64,000 nucleotides of DNA from Caballeronia insecticola (GTDB lineage Bacteria; Pseudomonadota; Gammaproteobacteria; Burkholderiales; Burkholderiaceae), in NCBI RefSeq assembly GCF_000402035.1, contig NC_021287.1, forward strand, positions 1,364,001 through 1,428,000. The letters run 5' to 3'. Both the position numbers and the translations under genes were made by a program. A model generated the notes under the pieces. The model worked only from the letters and a program-made list of their open reading frames with translations. It was not told the origin of the DNA and ran no database searches. Shown piece by piece: positions 34,464 through 46,757 of this stretch. Each line of letters begins with the position of its first letter. Within the stretch, counting starts at the first letter, position 1.

Positions 34464-35609
34464 TCAGTTCGAGCCGAACCGCAGCCGCGTGAGCTGCTCG
34501 GCTTCGTTGGCGAGCAGACGCGCGGCGTCGCGGATTGCGGTGTCGAGCGTGATCGGACCCGGCGCGGGCGAGAAGCAGCCGGCGAAAAACTCCGACAGGC
34601 GCGGCAGGGCGGCCGAATCGACGGCGCCCGAGAGTAGCGTCGCCGGAACGCCCGCCGTACGCGCGTGCTTGCAGGCGATGAACGGCGCCTTGCCGTGCAG
34701 CGTCTGCACATCCGAGCGGCCTTCGCCGGTGATGAGCCAGTTCGCGCCTTCGAGCGCGCCGTCGAGCCCGATCTCGCGCGCGACGACTTCCGCGCCGGTC
34801 TCGAAGCGCGCGCCCAGCATGTGCAGCGCGAAGCCTAGCCCGCCCGCCGCGCCCGCTCCCGGTTGGTTGCGTTTGACGACGCCCATCGCGGGTTCGAGCA
34901 GATCGGCGAAATGGGTGAGGGCGGCGTCGATCGTCGAAATCTGCTCGGGCGTCACGCCTTTTTGCGGCCCGAAGATCGCGGTCGCGCCGTGGTCGCCGGT
35001 GAGCGGATTATCGACGTCCGACATGCCGACGAACTCGACTTCCCTCACGCGCGGATCGAGCCCCGACACGTCGATGCGCGCGATCTGCGCAAGCGCCGAC
35101 GGGACCGGCTGGAGTTCCTTGCCGCCAGCATCGAAAAGCTTGAGACCCAGTCCGACGAGCAGACCCGCCCCGCCGTCGTTAGTGCTGCTGCCTCCGAGCG
35201 CGACGTAGAAAGTGCGCGCGCCGGAGTCGAGCAGCGCGCGGATCGCCTCGCCCATGCCGAGCGTGCTGCGCTCGGTGACGGGCACGGCCATGCCGTCCGG
35301 ATCGGTGATGCCGACCACTTCGGCCGTCTCGACGATCGCGCCGCCGTCGGCGAGCAGGCCGGTGGCGGCGTCGCGCCGCGCGCTCGCCGCACCGCGCACG
35401 TTCAGCATGCGGCGCTCGCCGCCGGCCGCGAGCATGGCGTCGAGCGTGCCTTCGCCGCCGTCGGCCATCGGGCGGATGCGAATGTCGGCATCCGGCCGCG
35501 CGCGCCTGATGCCTTCCGCGATGGCGTTCGCCACGCCTTCGGCCGAAAGCGACCCCTTGAAAGAATCGGGAGCGATGACAACTACGGGAGCAGGCGTGGC
35601 ATTTGGCAT
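34464..35609 (-). CDS. Glycerate 2-kinase (GarK/GlxK family)
   Basis: 381-residue kinase of glycerate kinase type 1 (GarK/GlxK). The opening VIAPDSFKGSLSAEGVANAI and RPMADGGEGTLDAML are family signatures, as are ALGGSSTNDGGAGLLVGLGL, DVDNPLTGDHGATAIFGPQKG and LITGEGRSDVQTLHGKAPF. It phosphorylates glycerate arising from glyoxylate, glucarate or tartronate metabolism. No gene of those pathways lies beside it here. The chosen ATG has only a weak GAGAC upstream. A TTG at 35648 would add 13 residues. It is monocistronic and convergent with the PepSY gene, with only 23 bases between. Confidence 0.9.
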   Translation of the reverse strand: MPNATPAPVVVIAPDSFKGSLSAEGVANAIAEGIRRARPDADIRIRPMADGGEGTLDAMLAAGGERRMLNVRGAASARRDAATGLLADGGAIVETAEVVGITDPDGMAVPVTERSTLGMGEAIRALLDSGARTFYVALGGSSTNDGGAGLLVGLGLKLFDAGGKELQPVPSALAQIARIDVSGLDPRVREVEFVGMSDVDNPLTGDHGATAIFGPQKGVTPEQISTIDAALTHFADLLEPAMGVVKRNQPGAGAAGGLGFALHMLGARFETGAEVVAREIGLDGALEGANWLITGEGRSDVQTLHGKAPFIACKHARTAGVPATLLSGAVDSAALPRLSEFFAGCFSPAPGPITLDTAIRDAARLLANEAEQLTRLRFGSN

Positions 35610-36120
35610 GGTGTCTCGAACGTTCTGGTTTGGGAGAGGCGACGGCAAGCCGCGACGGTGTTTTCATGCAGTTATTGCATGCGCTTCATGCGTTGCGGCA
35701 ATGCATTGCGCACAAAGCGGATTCGTCGCGCGAATCGTGCGTCGGCAAGCTTATCAGCGCGACGCGTCCTGCAAAATAGCCGCGTACGGATAGCGGGAAT
35801 TGTGCGCGCGTGGCTGCGCGGACAGAACGCGGATTTACGCCGAATTGCGCACCGGAAGCGGGCAAATTCCGCTAAAACAGCGTGTTTACGTTTTCGTTGC
35901 CGGGGCCGGCCGGATTTGTTTGCTAAAATGCTTGGCTCTGTTGACTGACACCGTGTCGGGCGACTACCCGGCACTCCCGCGAGATGCGTCGCACAGACGC
36001 TTTCGGTGCCAGGCGTTGCTTTCGGCCGGCTCACGCAGAGCCCGCATCCGGACCCGCGCCTTTAGAACCGCGGAAGAACCGAACACTGAATTGACGATTC
36101 ACTTTAGGACGATTTCAGCC
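35610..36120. other. Divergent intergenic region upstream of tig
   Basis: 511 bases between glycerate kinase and trigger factor. The tig promoter is likely the extended -10 TGCTAAAAT at 35921-35929, giving a leader of about 185 bases. I see no open frame with protein sense, no repeat and no structured RNA I recognise. Candidate sites for the glycerate kinase promoter are weak. Confidence 0.5.
35921..35929 (+). promoter_or_regulatory. Extended -10 element of tig
   Basis: TGCTAAAAT, identical to the nonamer ahead of ybiT, preceded by TTTGTT. No good -35 at 17 bases. TTGCCG lies 21 bases upstream. Confidence 0.45.
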
Positions 36121-37470
36121 ATGGCTAACGTAGTTGAGAACCTCGGCAAGCTCGAACGCCGCGTGACGATTTCCCTGCCGAAAGACACCGTGCAGAAAGA
36201 AGTGGATTCGCGCATCCGCCAGTTGGCCAAGAACGTGCGCATGCCGGGTTTCCGCCCGGGCAAGGTGCCGCTCAAGATGGTGACGCAGCAATACGCTGGT
36301 CAGGTCGAAGCCGAAGTGCTGAGCGACAAGGTCGGCCGTGAATTTTTCGATGTGACGCGCGCCGAAAACCTGCGCGTCGCGGGCCAGCCGAGCTTCGCGC
36401 CGAAGACGGAAGCCGCCGCGGACGACACCTACGCGTTCGACGCCACCTTCGAGGTGTATCCCGAAGTGAAGCTGGGCGACGTGGCCACCGCTGAAATCGA
36501 ACGCACGGTCACGACTATTTCGGAAGCGGAAGTCGATCGCACGCTGGACATCCTGCGCAAGCAGCGCGTGCACTTCCACGCACGCGGCGAAGGCGGCGAG
36601 CATGGTGACGGCGGCGCGGACATCGCAGCGAAAGAGGGCGACCGCGTGACGCTCGACTTCGTCGGCAAGATCGACGGCGTCGCGTTCGAAGGCGGCAGCG
36701 CAGAGGACTTCGCGTTCGTGCTGGGCGAAGGCCGCATGCTGCCGGAGTTCGAGCAGGCAGCAACGGGCCTGAAGGTCGGCGAATCGCGCGAATTCGACCT
36801 CAAGTTCCCGGACGACTACCACGGCCGCGACGTGGCAGGCAAGACGGCTCAGTTCACCGTCACGCTGAAGAAGGTCGAGTGGCCGCATCTGCCGGAAATC
36901 GACACGGAATTCGCCAAGTCGCTCGGCATCGAAGACGGCGATCTCACGAAGATGCGCGGCGAGATCAAGGACAACCTCGAACGTGAAGCCAAGCGCCGCA
37001 CGCAGCAAATCGTGAAGAATCAGGTCATGGACGCGCTGCTCAAGATCTCCGAGCTCGACGTGCCGAAGGCGCTGATCGAGCAGGATCAGCAGCGTCTCGT
37101 CGAAATGGCGCGTCAGGATCTGCAACAACGTGGCGTGCCGAACGCCGCCGACGCACCGATTCCGGCCGAAATGTTCGCCGAGCAGGCAGAACGCCGCGTG
37201 AAGCTGGGCCTCGTGCTCGCCGAACTCGTCAAGGCAAACGAACTGCAGGCGAAGCCCGAGCAGATCCGCGCTGAAGTGGACGAATTCGCCAAGAGCTACG
37301 AAGACCCGAAGGAAGTCGTCCGCTGGTATTATTCGAACCAGCAGCGCCTCGCCGAGATGGAAGCGTTCGTCGTGGAAAGCAACGTCGTCGATTTCGTCCT
37401 CGGCAAGGCCAAGGTGACCGACAAGGAAGTCAGCTTCGAGGAACTGGCCAGCGCAACGGCACAAGCCTGA
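36121..37470 (+). CDS. tig: Trigger factor
   Basis: 449-residue ribosome-bound chaperone and prolyl isomerase. Domain order is standard: the N-terminal ribosome-binding region ([20 protein letters not shown] is close to the signature loop), the FKBP-type domain from about residue 170 ([20 protein letters not shown]), and the helical C-terminal cradle. The start ATG at 36121 follows a long leader. A longer upstream frame reads as noise. It heads the tig-clpP-clpX-lon group but is followed by its own terminator, so clpP has separate transcription. Confidence 0.97.
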   Translation: MANVVENLGKLERRVTISLPKDTVQKEVDSRIRQLAKNVRMPGFRPGKVPLKMVTQQYAGQVEAEVLSDKVGREFFDVTRAENLRVAGQPSFAPKTEAAADDTYAFDATFEVYPEVKLGDVATAEIERTVTTISEAEVDRTLDILRKQRVHFHARGEGGEHGDGGADIAAKEGDRVTLDFVGKIDGVAFEGGSAEDFAFVLGEGRMLPEFEQAATGLKVGESREFDLKFPDDYHGRDVAGKTAQFTVTLKKVEWPHLPEIDTEFAKSLGIEDGDLTKMRGEIKDNLEREAKRRTQQIVKNQVMDALLKISELDVPKALIEQDQQRLVEMARQDLQQRGVPNAADAPIPAEMFAEQAERRVKLGLVLAELVKANELQAKPEQIRAEVDEFAKSYEDPKEVVRWYYSNQQRLAEMEAFVVESNVVDFVLGKAKVTDKEVSFEELASATAQA

Positions 37471-37486
37471 CGCGTACTCGGCAAGG

Positions 37487-37528
37487 GGCGTGCGGAGTCG
37501 TCGGACTGACGGCTCCCACGCCTTTTTT
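37487..37528 (+). terminator. Rho-independent terminator after tig
   Basis: GGCGTG pairs with CACGCC, and inside it GGAG with CTCC and GTC with GAC, ending in TTTTTT. It starts 16 bases after the tig stop. Confidence 0.85.
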
Positions 37529-37611
37529 GCATTAAAGTTTGGGCGTTTGCGTGCCGTACTACCGGATGTTCCTTTGTCGTTCAGTATCCCTATTCCGAAC
37601 AAGGAAATTGC

Positions 37612-38265
37612 ATGACCTTTCGCGCTGAATTGCTCCACACGTTGGCGTCCAACGCACCGCGGGACTTCGAAGCCCAGGCGCTCGGACTCGTTCCGATGGT
37701 CGTGGAGACAAGTGGCCGCGGCGAGCGTGCCTATGACATCTACTCGCGACTCCTGAAGGAACGCGTGGTGTTTCTCGTCGGTGAAGTGAACGACCAGTCG
37801 GCGAATCTCGTCGTCGCGCAGCTGCTGTTCCTCGAGAGCGAGAATCCCGACAAGGACATCAGCCTGTACATCAACAGCCCGGGCGGCTCGGTCTCGGCCG
37901 GCATGGCGATCTACGACACCATGCAGTTCGTGAAGCCGGATGTCGCCACGCTGTGCATGGGTCTCGCCGCGAGCATGGGCGCGTTCCTGCTGGCAGCGGG
38001 CGCGAAGGGCAAGCGCGTCGCGCTGCCGAACGCGCGCGTGATGATTCACCAGCCGCTCGGCGGTGCGCGCGGTCAGGCATCCGACATCGAGATTCAAGCG
38101 CGGGAAATCCTGTATCTGAAGGAACGCCTGAACCAGTTGCTGTCGCATCACACGGGTCAGCCGGTGGAGCGCATTGCGCGCGACACCGACCGCGACAACT
38201 TCATGTCCGGCGACGACGCGCAGGCTTACGGCATCGTCGACCAGGTGCTGCACAAGCGTCCCTGA
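37612..38265 (+). CDS. clpP: ATP-dependent Clp protease proteolytic subunit
   Basis: 217-residue serine protease that forms the double seven-membered ring of ClpXP. The catalytic triad is Ser121 ([14 protein letters not shown]), His146 ([13 protein letters not shown]) and Asp195 ([11 protein letters not shown]), with the spacing of E. coli ClpP. The N-terminal 25 residues probably include a propeptide before [20 protein letters not shown]. The proton-binding block [20 protein letters not shown] is intact. clpX follows after 170 bases with no clear terminator, so they are likely cotranscribed. Confidence 0.98.
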   Translation: MTFRAELLHTLASNAPRDFEAQALGLVPMVVETSGRGERAYDIYSRLLKERVVFLVGEVNDQSANLVVAQLLFLESENPDKDISLYINSPGGSVSAGMAIYDTMQFVKPDVATLCMGLAASMGAFLLAAGAKGKRVALPNARVMIHQPLGGARGQASDIEIQAREILYLKERLNQLLSHHTGQPVERIARDTDRDNFMSGDDAQAYGIVDQVLHKRP

Positions 38266-38435
38266 AGGCGTCCGGAGCGGCGCCGCGCCGGCGCACGGAG
38301 ACGATGCCGGCGAAATGCGAGTCGCGCATCGGGCGCCACGCCAAACGCGCTTCATCCGGGCCACGCGGTACGAATCTGCGTGGCCGGATCGAAGGGCGTA
38401 TCATGTAACAAGAGTGTCCGGAGGCTTACACATTT

Positions 38436-39707
38436 ATGGCGGACAAAAAAGGTTCAAGCAGCGAAAAGCTGCTGTATTGCTCGTTCTGCGGGAAAAGCCA
38501 GCATGAGGTGAAAAAACTCATCGCGGGTCCGTCGGTGTTCATCTGCGATGAATGTATCGATTTGTGCAACGAGATCATTCGCGACGAGGCGGCTGGCGCG
38601 GCGGAAGAGGCCGGGCTGTCCAAGTCCGACCTGCCGAGCCCGCAGGAAATCAGCGATATCCTGAATCAGTACGTAATCGGCCAGGAACGCGCGAAGAAAA
38701 TTCTCGCGGTGGCTGTGTACAACCATTACAAGCGGCTCAAGCATCTCGACAAGAAAGACGAAATCGAGCTGTCCAAGAGCAACATTTTGCTGATCGGGCC
38801 GACCGGTTCGGGCAAAACGCTGCTCGCACAGACGCTTGCGCGCATGCTGAATGTGCCGTTCGTGATCGCGGACGCCACCACGTTGACCGAAGCCGGTTAC
38901 GTTGGTGAGGACGTCGAGAACATCATTCAGAAGCTGCTGCAGAACTGCAACTATGAGGTCGACAAGGCGCAGCGCGGTATCGTCTATATCGACGAAATCG
39001 ACAAGATCAGCCGCAAGTCGGACAACCCGTCCATCACGCGAGACGTGTCGGGCGAGGGCGTTCAGCAGGCGCTGCTCAAGCTGATTGAAGGCACGATGGC
39101 GTCGGTGCCGCCGCAAGGCGGACGCAAGCATCCGAATCAGGATTTCATTCAGGTCGATACGACCAACATCCTGTTCGTGTGCGGCGGTGCATTTGACGGG
39201 CTGGAAAAAGTCATTACGGATCGCACGGAGAAAACCGGCATCGGTTTCGGCGCGAGCGTGAAGAGCAAGCAGGACCGTGACGCGGGCGAAGTGCTGCGCG
39301 ACGTGGAACCGGAAGATCTGATCAAATTCGGCCTGATTCCCGAGTTGATCGGCCGTCTGCCGGTGGTCGCCACGCTCGGCAAGCTCGACGAAGCGGCGCT
39401 CGTGAAGATCCTGATCGAGCCGAAGAACGCGCTCGTGAAGCAGTATCACAAGCTCTTCGCAATGGAACGCGTGGAACTCGAGATCCGTCCGGCGGCGCTG
39501 CAGGCGATCGCGCAGAAGGCGATTCGCCGCAAGACCGGCGCGCGCGGCCTGCGCTCGATTCTGGAACAGGCGTTGCTCGATGTGATGTACGAACTGCCGA
39601 CCATGAAGGGCGTCTCGAAGGTGATCGTGGACGACAACACCATCGACGGCGACGGCAAACCGCTACTCATCTACGAAGATGCGCCGAAGGTAGCGGGTTC
39701 CAACTGA
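38436..39707 (+). CDS. clpX: ATP-dependent Clp protease ATP-binding subunit
   Basis: 423-residue AAA+ unfoldase of ClpXP. The N-terminal zinc-binding domain has Cys15, Cys18, Cys37 and Cys40 ([16 protein letters not shown]). Walker A is [15 protein letters not shown] and Walker [11 protein letters not shown]. The pore loop is [10 protein letters not shown], and the RKH loop region is present. The IGF tip used to dock ClpP reads IGFGASV. Length and order are those of E. coli ClpX. It is followed by a terminator and then lon, which has its own region of 186 bases upstream. Confidence 0.98.
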   Translation: MADKKGSSSEKLLYCSFCGKSQHEVKKLIAGPSVFICDECIDLCNEIIRDEAAGAAEEAGLSKSDLPSPQEISDILNQYVIGQERAKKILAVAVYNHYKRLKHLDKKDEIELSKSNILLIGPTGSGKTLLAQTLARMLNVPFVIADATTLTEAGYVGEDVENIIQKLLQNCNYEVDKAQRGIVYIDEIDKISRKSDNPSITRDVSGEGVQQALLKLIEGTMASVPPQGGRKHPNQDFIQVDTTNILFVCGGAFDGLEKVITDRTEKTGIGFGASVKSKQDRDAGEVLRDVEPEDLIKFGLIPELIGRLPVVATLGKLDEAALVKILIEPKNALVKQYHKLFAMERVELEIRPAALQAIAQKAIRRKTGARGLRSILEQALLDVMYELPTMKGVSKVIVDDNTIDGDGKPLLIYEDAPKVAGSN

Positions 39708-39727
39708 ACAGGCTGTGGCTCGGCGAG

Positions 39728-39766
39728 AAGGCCGTTCATGGCGACGTGAACGGCCTTTTATTTTTT
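39728..39766 (+). terminator. Rho-independent terminator after clpX
   Basis: AAGGCCGTTCA pairs perfectly with TGAACGGCCTT around an eight-base loop, followed by TTATTTTTT. Confidence 0.93.
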
Positions 39767-39893
39767 CCGGTTTATCTTGTGGACGTTACTGACGCGATCT
39801 TTGACTAACGACTTTTCCCTTCCGATAAAGGCTTGCAATAGCAGTGAACGGCCTTACTTACGACTGAACTGATTCCACTTCTGGGGAAATGAA

Positions 39894-42317
<2,424 letters not shown>

Positions 42318-42364
42318 GCGCATCGCGCGGCACGGTTCGCTGACCGTGTTGCGTGATCAAAACT

Positions 42365-42399
42365 AAAAACCCGCGGGTTATGCCCCGCGGGTTTTTTCT
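42365..42399 (+). terminator. Rho-independent terminator after lon
   Basis: AAACCCGCGGG pairs with CCCGCGGGTTT around a six-base loop and runs into TTTTTTCTT. Confidence 0.93.
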
Positions 42400-42470
42400 T
42401 TATGTGCGCCGCTTTTCGAGGAGGTCTTCTAATTGGCCGGAAAGGCGCGTCGTATAAGGCTCAATCCTCG

Positions 42471-42499
42471 TTGACACGCCGCTTTCGGCTAAGTTTAAT
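42471..42499 (+). promoter_or_regulatory. Consensus sigma-70 promoter of hupB
   Basis: TTGACA, a 17-base spacer and TTTAAT. This is the best-looking sigma-70 promoter in the window and gives a leader of about 82 bases before the HU-beta ATG. The strength fits an abundant nucleoid protein. Confidence 0.8.
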
Positions 42500-42588
42500 G
42501 GGCGCCGCATCCACTTAAATCGAGATGCCATTCGCTTAGATGCAAGACCTATCGATTACAACGTGCCATTACTGATTCGGGGATCACA

Positions 42589-42861
42589 ATGAACAAGACG
42601 GAACTGATCGACCATATCGCGCAGCAAGCCGATATCTCCAAGGCCGCTGCCGGCCGCGCGCTCGACGCGGTGATCGGCGGCGTGCGCGCGACGCTGACGA
42701 AGGGCGGCACGGTAACGCTCGTCGGCTTCGGCACGTTTGCGGTCGGCAAGCGCACGGCGCGCACGGGACGCAATCCGCGCACGGGCGCGGCGATCAAGAT
42801 CAAGGCCGCAAAGGTTCCGAAATTTCGCCCTGGCAAAGCTCTGAAGGATGCGCTAAACTAG
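42589..42861 (+). CDS. hupB: DNA-binding protein HU-beta
   Basis: 90-residue histone-like protein. [20 protein letters not shown] begins the helical dimerisation part. [21 protein letters not shown] is the beta-arm with the conserved proline that intercalates in DNA, and [21 protein letters not shown] closes it. Length is exactly that of HU. The strong promoter at 42471 and the position between lon and ppiD are the classic arrangement. Two tRNA genes follow 135 bases downstream and may be reached by the same transcript. Confidence 0.97.
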   Translation: MNKTELIDHIAQQADISKAAAGRALDAVIGGVRATLTKGGTVTLVGFGTFAVGKRTARTGRNPRTGAAIKIKAAKVPKFRPGKALKDALN

Positions 42862-42996
42862 CGGACTCGCTGGATCCGGTACTGAACGGTTGCGCAGATT
42901 GCGTATCGAACAGTAACGAAGCAGATCGGCGAAGCGCGAAGCAATTCAGGAAATCGCAAAGCTGCGGCAAATTGCTGCGGTCAGTGACTGCGAAAC

Positions 42997-43072
42997 GGGT
43001 GCTTAGCTCAGTTGGTAGAGCGGCGCCCTTACAAGGCGTAGGTCGGGAGTTCGAGCCTCTCAGCACCCACCA
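42997..43072 (+). tRNA. tRNA-Val (anticodon TAC)
   Basis: 76 bases with an encoded CCA. The acceptor stem is GGGTGCT/AGCACCC, the D-loop TTAGCTCAGTTGGTAGAG, the anticodon loop CTTACAA and the T-arm GGGAGTTCGAGCCTCTC. Confidence 0.98.
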
Positions 43073-43110
43073 GTTTCCAGTTCGGTTTCAGTTCGTTGCG
43101 CGCGAGTTTT

Positions 43111-43187
43111 GGAGCGGTAGTTCAGTTGGTTAGAATACCGGCCTGTCACGCCGGGGGTCGCGGGTTCGAGTCCCGTCCGCTCCGCCA
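43111..43187 (+). tRNA. tRNA-Asp (anticodon GTC)
   Basis: 77 bases with CCA encoded. The acceptor stem is GGAGCGG/CCGCTCC with discriminator G, the D-loop AGTTCAGTTGGTTAGAAT, the anticodon loop CTGTCAC and the T-arm GCGGGTTCGAGTCCCGT. It lies 38 bases after tRNA-Val, so both come from one transcript. Confidence 0.98.
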
Positions 43188-43546
43188 GAATCGACATTAA
43201 AATCCCGCAGGCTTCACGGCTTGCGGGATTTTTCGTTTTGGCTTGCGCCGTGTTGGCCTACGCATTCGGTCGAGGCGTTCGTCAAGAATGCTAACGATCG
43301 ATGAATCGCATCGGTTGTTCGATTCGTAACGAGACAAGTGCTCGTCATTTCGCCGGCTGACGTTCGTTGCACAAGACGCATCGATCGACCGTTAAATGCT
43401 TGATTTTTCGTGCATTCCGGCAGGTCGAATGAACGGTATTGGGGTCGCGCCACCTGTCCGTATGGCCGATTCCCGATCGCCTTTCGCCTTTTCCGCGCCC
43501 GCTGTTGTAATATCGAGCGTTTTGTTCCAACCACGCAGCGCTACGC
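43188..43546. other. Intergenic region between tRNA-Asp and ppiD
   Basis: 359 bases holding the tRNA terminator (43199-43233) and, near the right end, TTGTAATAT (43506-43513), a possible extended -10 for ppiD with a leader of about 27 bases. Nothing else recognised. Confidence 0.55.
43199..43233 (+). terminator. Terminator after the tRNA-Val/tRNA-Asp pair
   Basis: AAATCCCGCA pairs with TGCGGGATTT around a 12-base loop followed by a T run. Confidence 0.9.
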
Positions 43547-45472
43547 ATGCTCGACTTCTTCCGTAATCACCAGCGCCTGATGATGGCCTTGCTGATCCTG
43601 ATCATCGTGCCCGGTCTGGGCATGGTCGGAATCCAGGGATTCAGCAACTATTTTGACGAGAGTTCTTACGTCGCCAGCGTGAATGGTCACAAGATCACGC
43701 GCGCCGAATTCGACAGCGCCTTCAGGCAGCAAGTGGACCGCGCCCGCTCCATGCTCGGCGCACAGTTCGATGCCAAGATGTTCGACTCGCCCGAAACGCG
43801 CGCCGCGATGGTCGACAGCCTCGTGCAACAGCGCGCGCTCGCGGACGAGACGCAACGCCTGCATCTCACCGCGTCGGACGACGCCGTGCGCCGCGCGCTG
43901 CTGGCGGACCCGGTGATCTCGTCGCTGCGCAAGCCCGACGGCACCATCGACGTGGACCGCTACAAGCAACTGCTCGCCATGCAGGGCATGACGCCCGCCC
44001 AATACGACGAGCGCATGCGCTACACGATCTCGGCGGACCAGATCCCGAGCAGCATTCAGGCGACGTCGTTCACGTCGAAGACGCTCGCGCAGAACCTGAC
44101 CGAACTCGCCGAGCAAAAGCGCTCGGTGCAGGGCATGTCGCTGCGCGCGGCGGATTACACCGCGAAGATCCAGCCCACCGACGCGCAACTCACCGCGTAT
44201 TACGACGCGCATCGCAACGATTTCGCCACACCTGAGACGGCCGCGATCCAGTACCTCGTGATGTCGCCATCGACTATCGCGGCAGCCGCGAAGCCCGGCG
44301 ACGCCGATCTCAAAAAATATTACGACGACAACATCCAGCGCTATCGCACCGAAGCGGAAGTGCGCGCGAGCCATATACTGGTGAACGCACCGAAGGACGC
44401 GAGCGCCGCCGACCGAGCCAAGGCCAAACAGAAGGCCGAGGAACTGCTCGCGCAGGTCAAGGCGCATCCGGACCAGTTCGCGCAGATCGCACAAAAGAAC
44501 TCGGACGATCCGGGTTCGGCGAGCAAGGGCGGCGATCTCGGTTACTTCGCGCACGGGCAGATCGCGGGCGGCAAAGCTTTCGACGACGCCGCCTTCGGCC
44601 TGAAGAAGGGCGAAGTGAGCAATCTCGTCGAGTCGGACTTCGGCTATCACATCATCCAGGCGACGGACGTGAAGCCCTCGGTCACGAAGCCGTTCGACGA
44701 AGTGAAGGATGCGCTCACGAAGGACTATGCGGCACAGCAGGGCGCGAAGACTTTCGCCGACAACGCCCAAGGCTTCACCGATCTCGTGTACGAGAAGGCG
44801 AAGTCGCTGCAGCCCGCGGCCGACAAGTACAAGCTGACCATCCAGACGGCAACGGTCGGCCCGAAGCCGAATCCGCAATTGCCGCAGGACAATCCGCTCA
44901 ACAACCCGAAGTTGCTCATGGCTATCTTCGCGCCCGATTCGGCGAAGGATCGCAACAACACGCAGGCCATCGATGTCGGCAACAACACGCTCGTCGCCGC
45001 ACGCGTGACCGACTACAAGGCGCCCACCGTGCCCGCATTCGACGCGGTGAAGGACGATGTGCGCAAGAAGGTCATCGCTGAAATGGCTGCCGCCATGGCG
45101 AAGAAAGAAGGCGAGGCGAAGCTGGCCGATCTGCTGAAGTCGAAGTCGACCGATGGCTTCACGTCGCCGATCACGGTGTCGCGCAACGACGCACAAGGTC
45201 TGCCGCCCGCCGCACTGAGCGCGATCTTCAAGGCGGACGCATCGAAGCTGCCGGCCTATGTCGGCGTGGACCTCGGCGCGGATGGCTACGCAATCTATCG
45301 CGTGAACGCAATCGAAAAGCCGGCGCCCGTCGCGGCCGATCGTCTCACCGGCGCGCAGCAGCAGATCGCGCAGACGTACGCGCAAGCCGAAATGGAAGCC
45401 TATATCAGCTCGCTGAAGGCGCGTTCGAAGGTCAAGCTGAGCCACGCATCGACGGAACCTGCGCCGAACTGA
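43547..45472 (+). CDS. ppiD: Periplasmic folding chaperone PpiD
   Basis: 641-residue inner-membrane-anchored SurA-N/parvulin protein acting on exported proteins near the Sec translocon. A single helix at about residues 12-29 (LMMALLILIIVPGLGMVGIQ) follows MLDFFRNHQR. The SurA-N-like chaperone region has VNGHKITRAEFDSAFRQQ. The parvulin domain sits near residues 265-370 (VRASHILVNAPKD, GGDLGYFAHGQ, VESDFGYHIIQA). A long C-terminal region with a second parvulin-like remnant follows. It is not part of a tight operon: a terminator precedes it and another follows. Confidence 0.95.
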   Translation: MLDFFRNHQRLMMALLILIIVPGLGMVGIQGFSNYFDESSYVASVNGHKITRAEFDSAFRQQVDRARSMLGAQFDAKMFDSPETRAAMVDSLVQQRALADETQRLHLTASDDAVRRALLADPVISSLRKPDGTIDVDRYKQLLAMQGMTPAQYDERMRYTISADQIPSSIQATSFTSKTLAQNLTELAEQKRSVQGMSLRAADYTAKIQPTDAQLTAYYDAHRNDFATPETAAIQYLVMSPSTIAAAAKPGDADLKKYYDDNIQRYRTEAEVRASHILVNAPKDASAADRAKAKQKAEELLAQVKAHPDQFAQIAQKNSDDPGSASKGGDLGYFAHGQIAGGKAFDDAAFGLKKGEVSNLVESDFGYHIIQATDVKPSVTKPFDEVKDALTKDYAAQQGAKTFADNAQGFTDLVYEKAKSLQPAADKYKLTIQTATVGPKPNPQLPQDNPLNNPKLLMAIFAPDSAKDRNNTQAIDVGNNTLVAARVTDYKAPTVPAFDAVKDDVRKKVIAEMAAAMAKKEGEAKLADLLKSKSTDGFTSPITVSRNDAQGLPPAALSAIFKADASKLPAYVGVDLGADGYAIYRVNAIEKPAPVAADRLTGAQQQIAQTYAQAEMEAYISSLKARSKVKLSHASTEPAPN

Positions 45473-45493
45473 TCGGCTTTAGCGTCGACATGT

Positions 45494-45528
45494 AAAAAGC
45501 CCCGCTGCCGAAAGGAAGCGGGGCTTTT
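45494..45528. terminator. Bidirectional terminator after ppiD
   Basis: AAAAGCCCCGCT pairs with AGCGGGGCTTTT around an 11-base loop. A-rich on the left and T-rich on the right, so it can serve ppiD and the convergent lipoprotein gene. Confidence 0.88.
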
Positions 45529-45607
45529 GTTCGAAAGCGCTAGCCTGAGCGCGGCCGAGAGATACGTTACACCCTCGGGCACACGGCTGCGCGGACTTGC
45601 AACGTTC

Positions 45608-45949
45608 TTACAGGCAAGCCTGAATATCGCCGGTTGCTTCGCTGCCGGCTGCGCCCGATGCGCGGAAGCCCACCCACGAGCCCGGACCCGACCATGCCGG
45701 ACGAACCACGGCCGCTGCGCCGCTCGGCGGCTGCTGGCCGGGCACGTAGATATCGACGGCCTGGTCGTTTGCCAGCGTGTCCTGCGACACGACCTGCTGC
45801 TGCGACTTGTCGGCCCACTTCTGGGCGACACATTGCGCGATGGCCTTCGGCGCCTTCTGGCTCGTGCCGACTTGCTGCACGCCGGCGGGCGGTTGGGCGG
45901 CGCAAGCCGAGATCGCAACGGTCAGGGCGAGAAGAGGGATAAATTTCAC
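45608..45949 (-). CDS. Small outer-membrane-type lipoprotein, unknown function
   Basis: 113-residue lipoprotein I cannot name. The GTG start carries a textbook SD, AAGGAGGTCAC, directly upstream. KFIPLLALTVAISAC gives signal peptide and lipobox with lipid-attached Cys16. The body QKAPKAIAQCVAQKWADKSQ has a cysteine and later SGAAAVVRPAWSGPGSWVGF, ending GDIQACL with another cysteine; the two may form a disulfide. No Asp follows Cys16 (AQPP), so sorting to the outer membrane is likely. It lies between ppiD and tesA, 124 bases downstream of tesA on the same strand. The longer frame upstream is rejected because of the SD. Confidence 0.85.
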   Translation of the reverse strand: MKFIPLLALTVAISACAAQPPAGVQQVGTSQKAPKAIAQCVAQKWADKSQQQVVSQDTLANDQAVDIYVPGQQPPSGAAAVVRPAWSGPGSWVGFRASGAAGSEATGDIQACL

Positions 45950-46073
45950 GTGACCTCCTTGTGAAGTCGCTCCAGTACGAGCGGAGTTATAAGAGTTACG
46001 CGAAAGTCTCAGATGACTGAATCGTGGCCGTGTTCCGCGTTTATTGGAGAAAGCTGTCGCGGCCGCCGTCTTC

Positions 46074-46757
46074 TTAATGCGCGGCACCTGCGCCCAGCAA
46101 GGGTTTCAAGCTTGGCCAGACGTTATCCAATAGCAAAGGCTGGGCCTGCACTGTCGGATGAATCTGGTCTGCCTGGAACAGGGACGGTTTGTCCGCGATG
46201 CCCGCAAGCAGGAAAGGCACGAGCGGCACGTTCTTGTCCTTGGCGACGCGTTCGTAGACCGCGTGGAACTTTTGCGTATAGTCCGGGCCGTAATTGGGTG
46301 GAACGTACATGCCGATGAGTAAAACCTTCGCGTGCGCGGCCTGCGATTCAGCGACGATGTCCCGCAGATTCGTTTCGGTCGTCGCGAGCGGTACGCCGCG
46401 CAATGCGTCGTTGGCCCCGAGTTCGACAATCACGACCGCAGGCTTGATGCGCGCGAGCACCGCGGTGAGCCGCGCGCGTCCGCCGCTCGTGGTGTCGCCG
46501 CTGATGCTCGAATTGGCGACGCTATAATCGAAGCGCTCCTTCGCCAGCCTGTCGCGCAACAGATAGACCCAGCCGGTATCGCGCGGCAAGCCGTATTCCG
46601 CCGAGAGGCTATCGCCCAGCACGACGATTGCGGGCTTCGGTTGCGGCGCGGCTTGTGCGTCGACATGAGCGTCGGCGGCATGGCCGGTCGTCGAGCAAGC
46701 CGCCATCAACAGGATTGCGGGAATCAGACCGCGCGAGTTCTTCTTCAAGGTGTCCAT
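46074..46757 (-). CDS. tesA: SGNH/GDSL acyl-CoA thioesterase I / arylesterase
   Basis: 227-residue periplasmic esterase of the TesA family. The catalytic Ser50 sits in VVLGDSLSAEYGL, block III is ELGANDALRG, and the Asp-His pair is DQIHP (Asp197, His200). SGGRARL (block II) is present. The N-terminus has a signal with hydrophobic AILLMAAC. Cys21 with LMAAC is a possible lipobox, while cleavage near GHAADA is the alternative. Divergent from the ybbA-like gene exactly as in E. coli tesA-ybbA. Its ATG shares the palindrome CATG with the neighbour's ATG, so the first two bases of the starts overlap. The SD is poor. Confidence 0.9.
   Translation of the reverse strand: MDTLKKNSRGLIPAILLMAACSTTGHAADAHVDAQAAPQPKPAIVVLGDSLSAEYGLPRDTGWVYLLRDRLAKERFDYSVANSSISGDTTSGGRARLTAVLARIKPAVVIVELGANDALRGVPLATTETNLRDIVAESQAAHAKVLLIGMYVPPNYGPDYTQKFHAVYERVAKDKNVPLVPFLLAGIADKPSLFQADQIHPTVQAQPLLLDNVWPSLKPLLGAGAAH

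Noticed and set aside
38266..38435. Regulatory RNA or terminator between clpP and clpX
   Set aside because: No stem with T-tract is present, and the sequence reads as ordinary GC-rich spacer.
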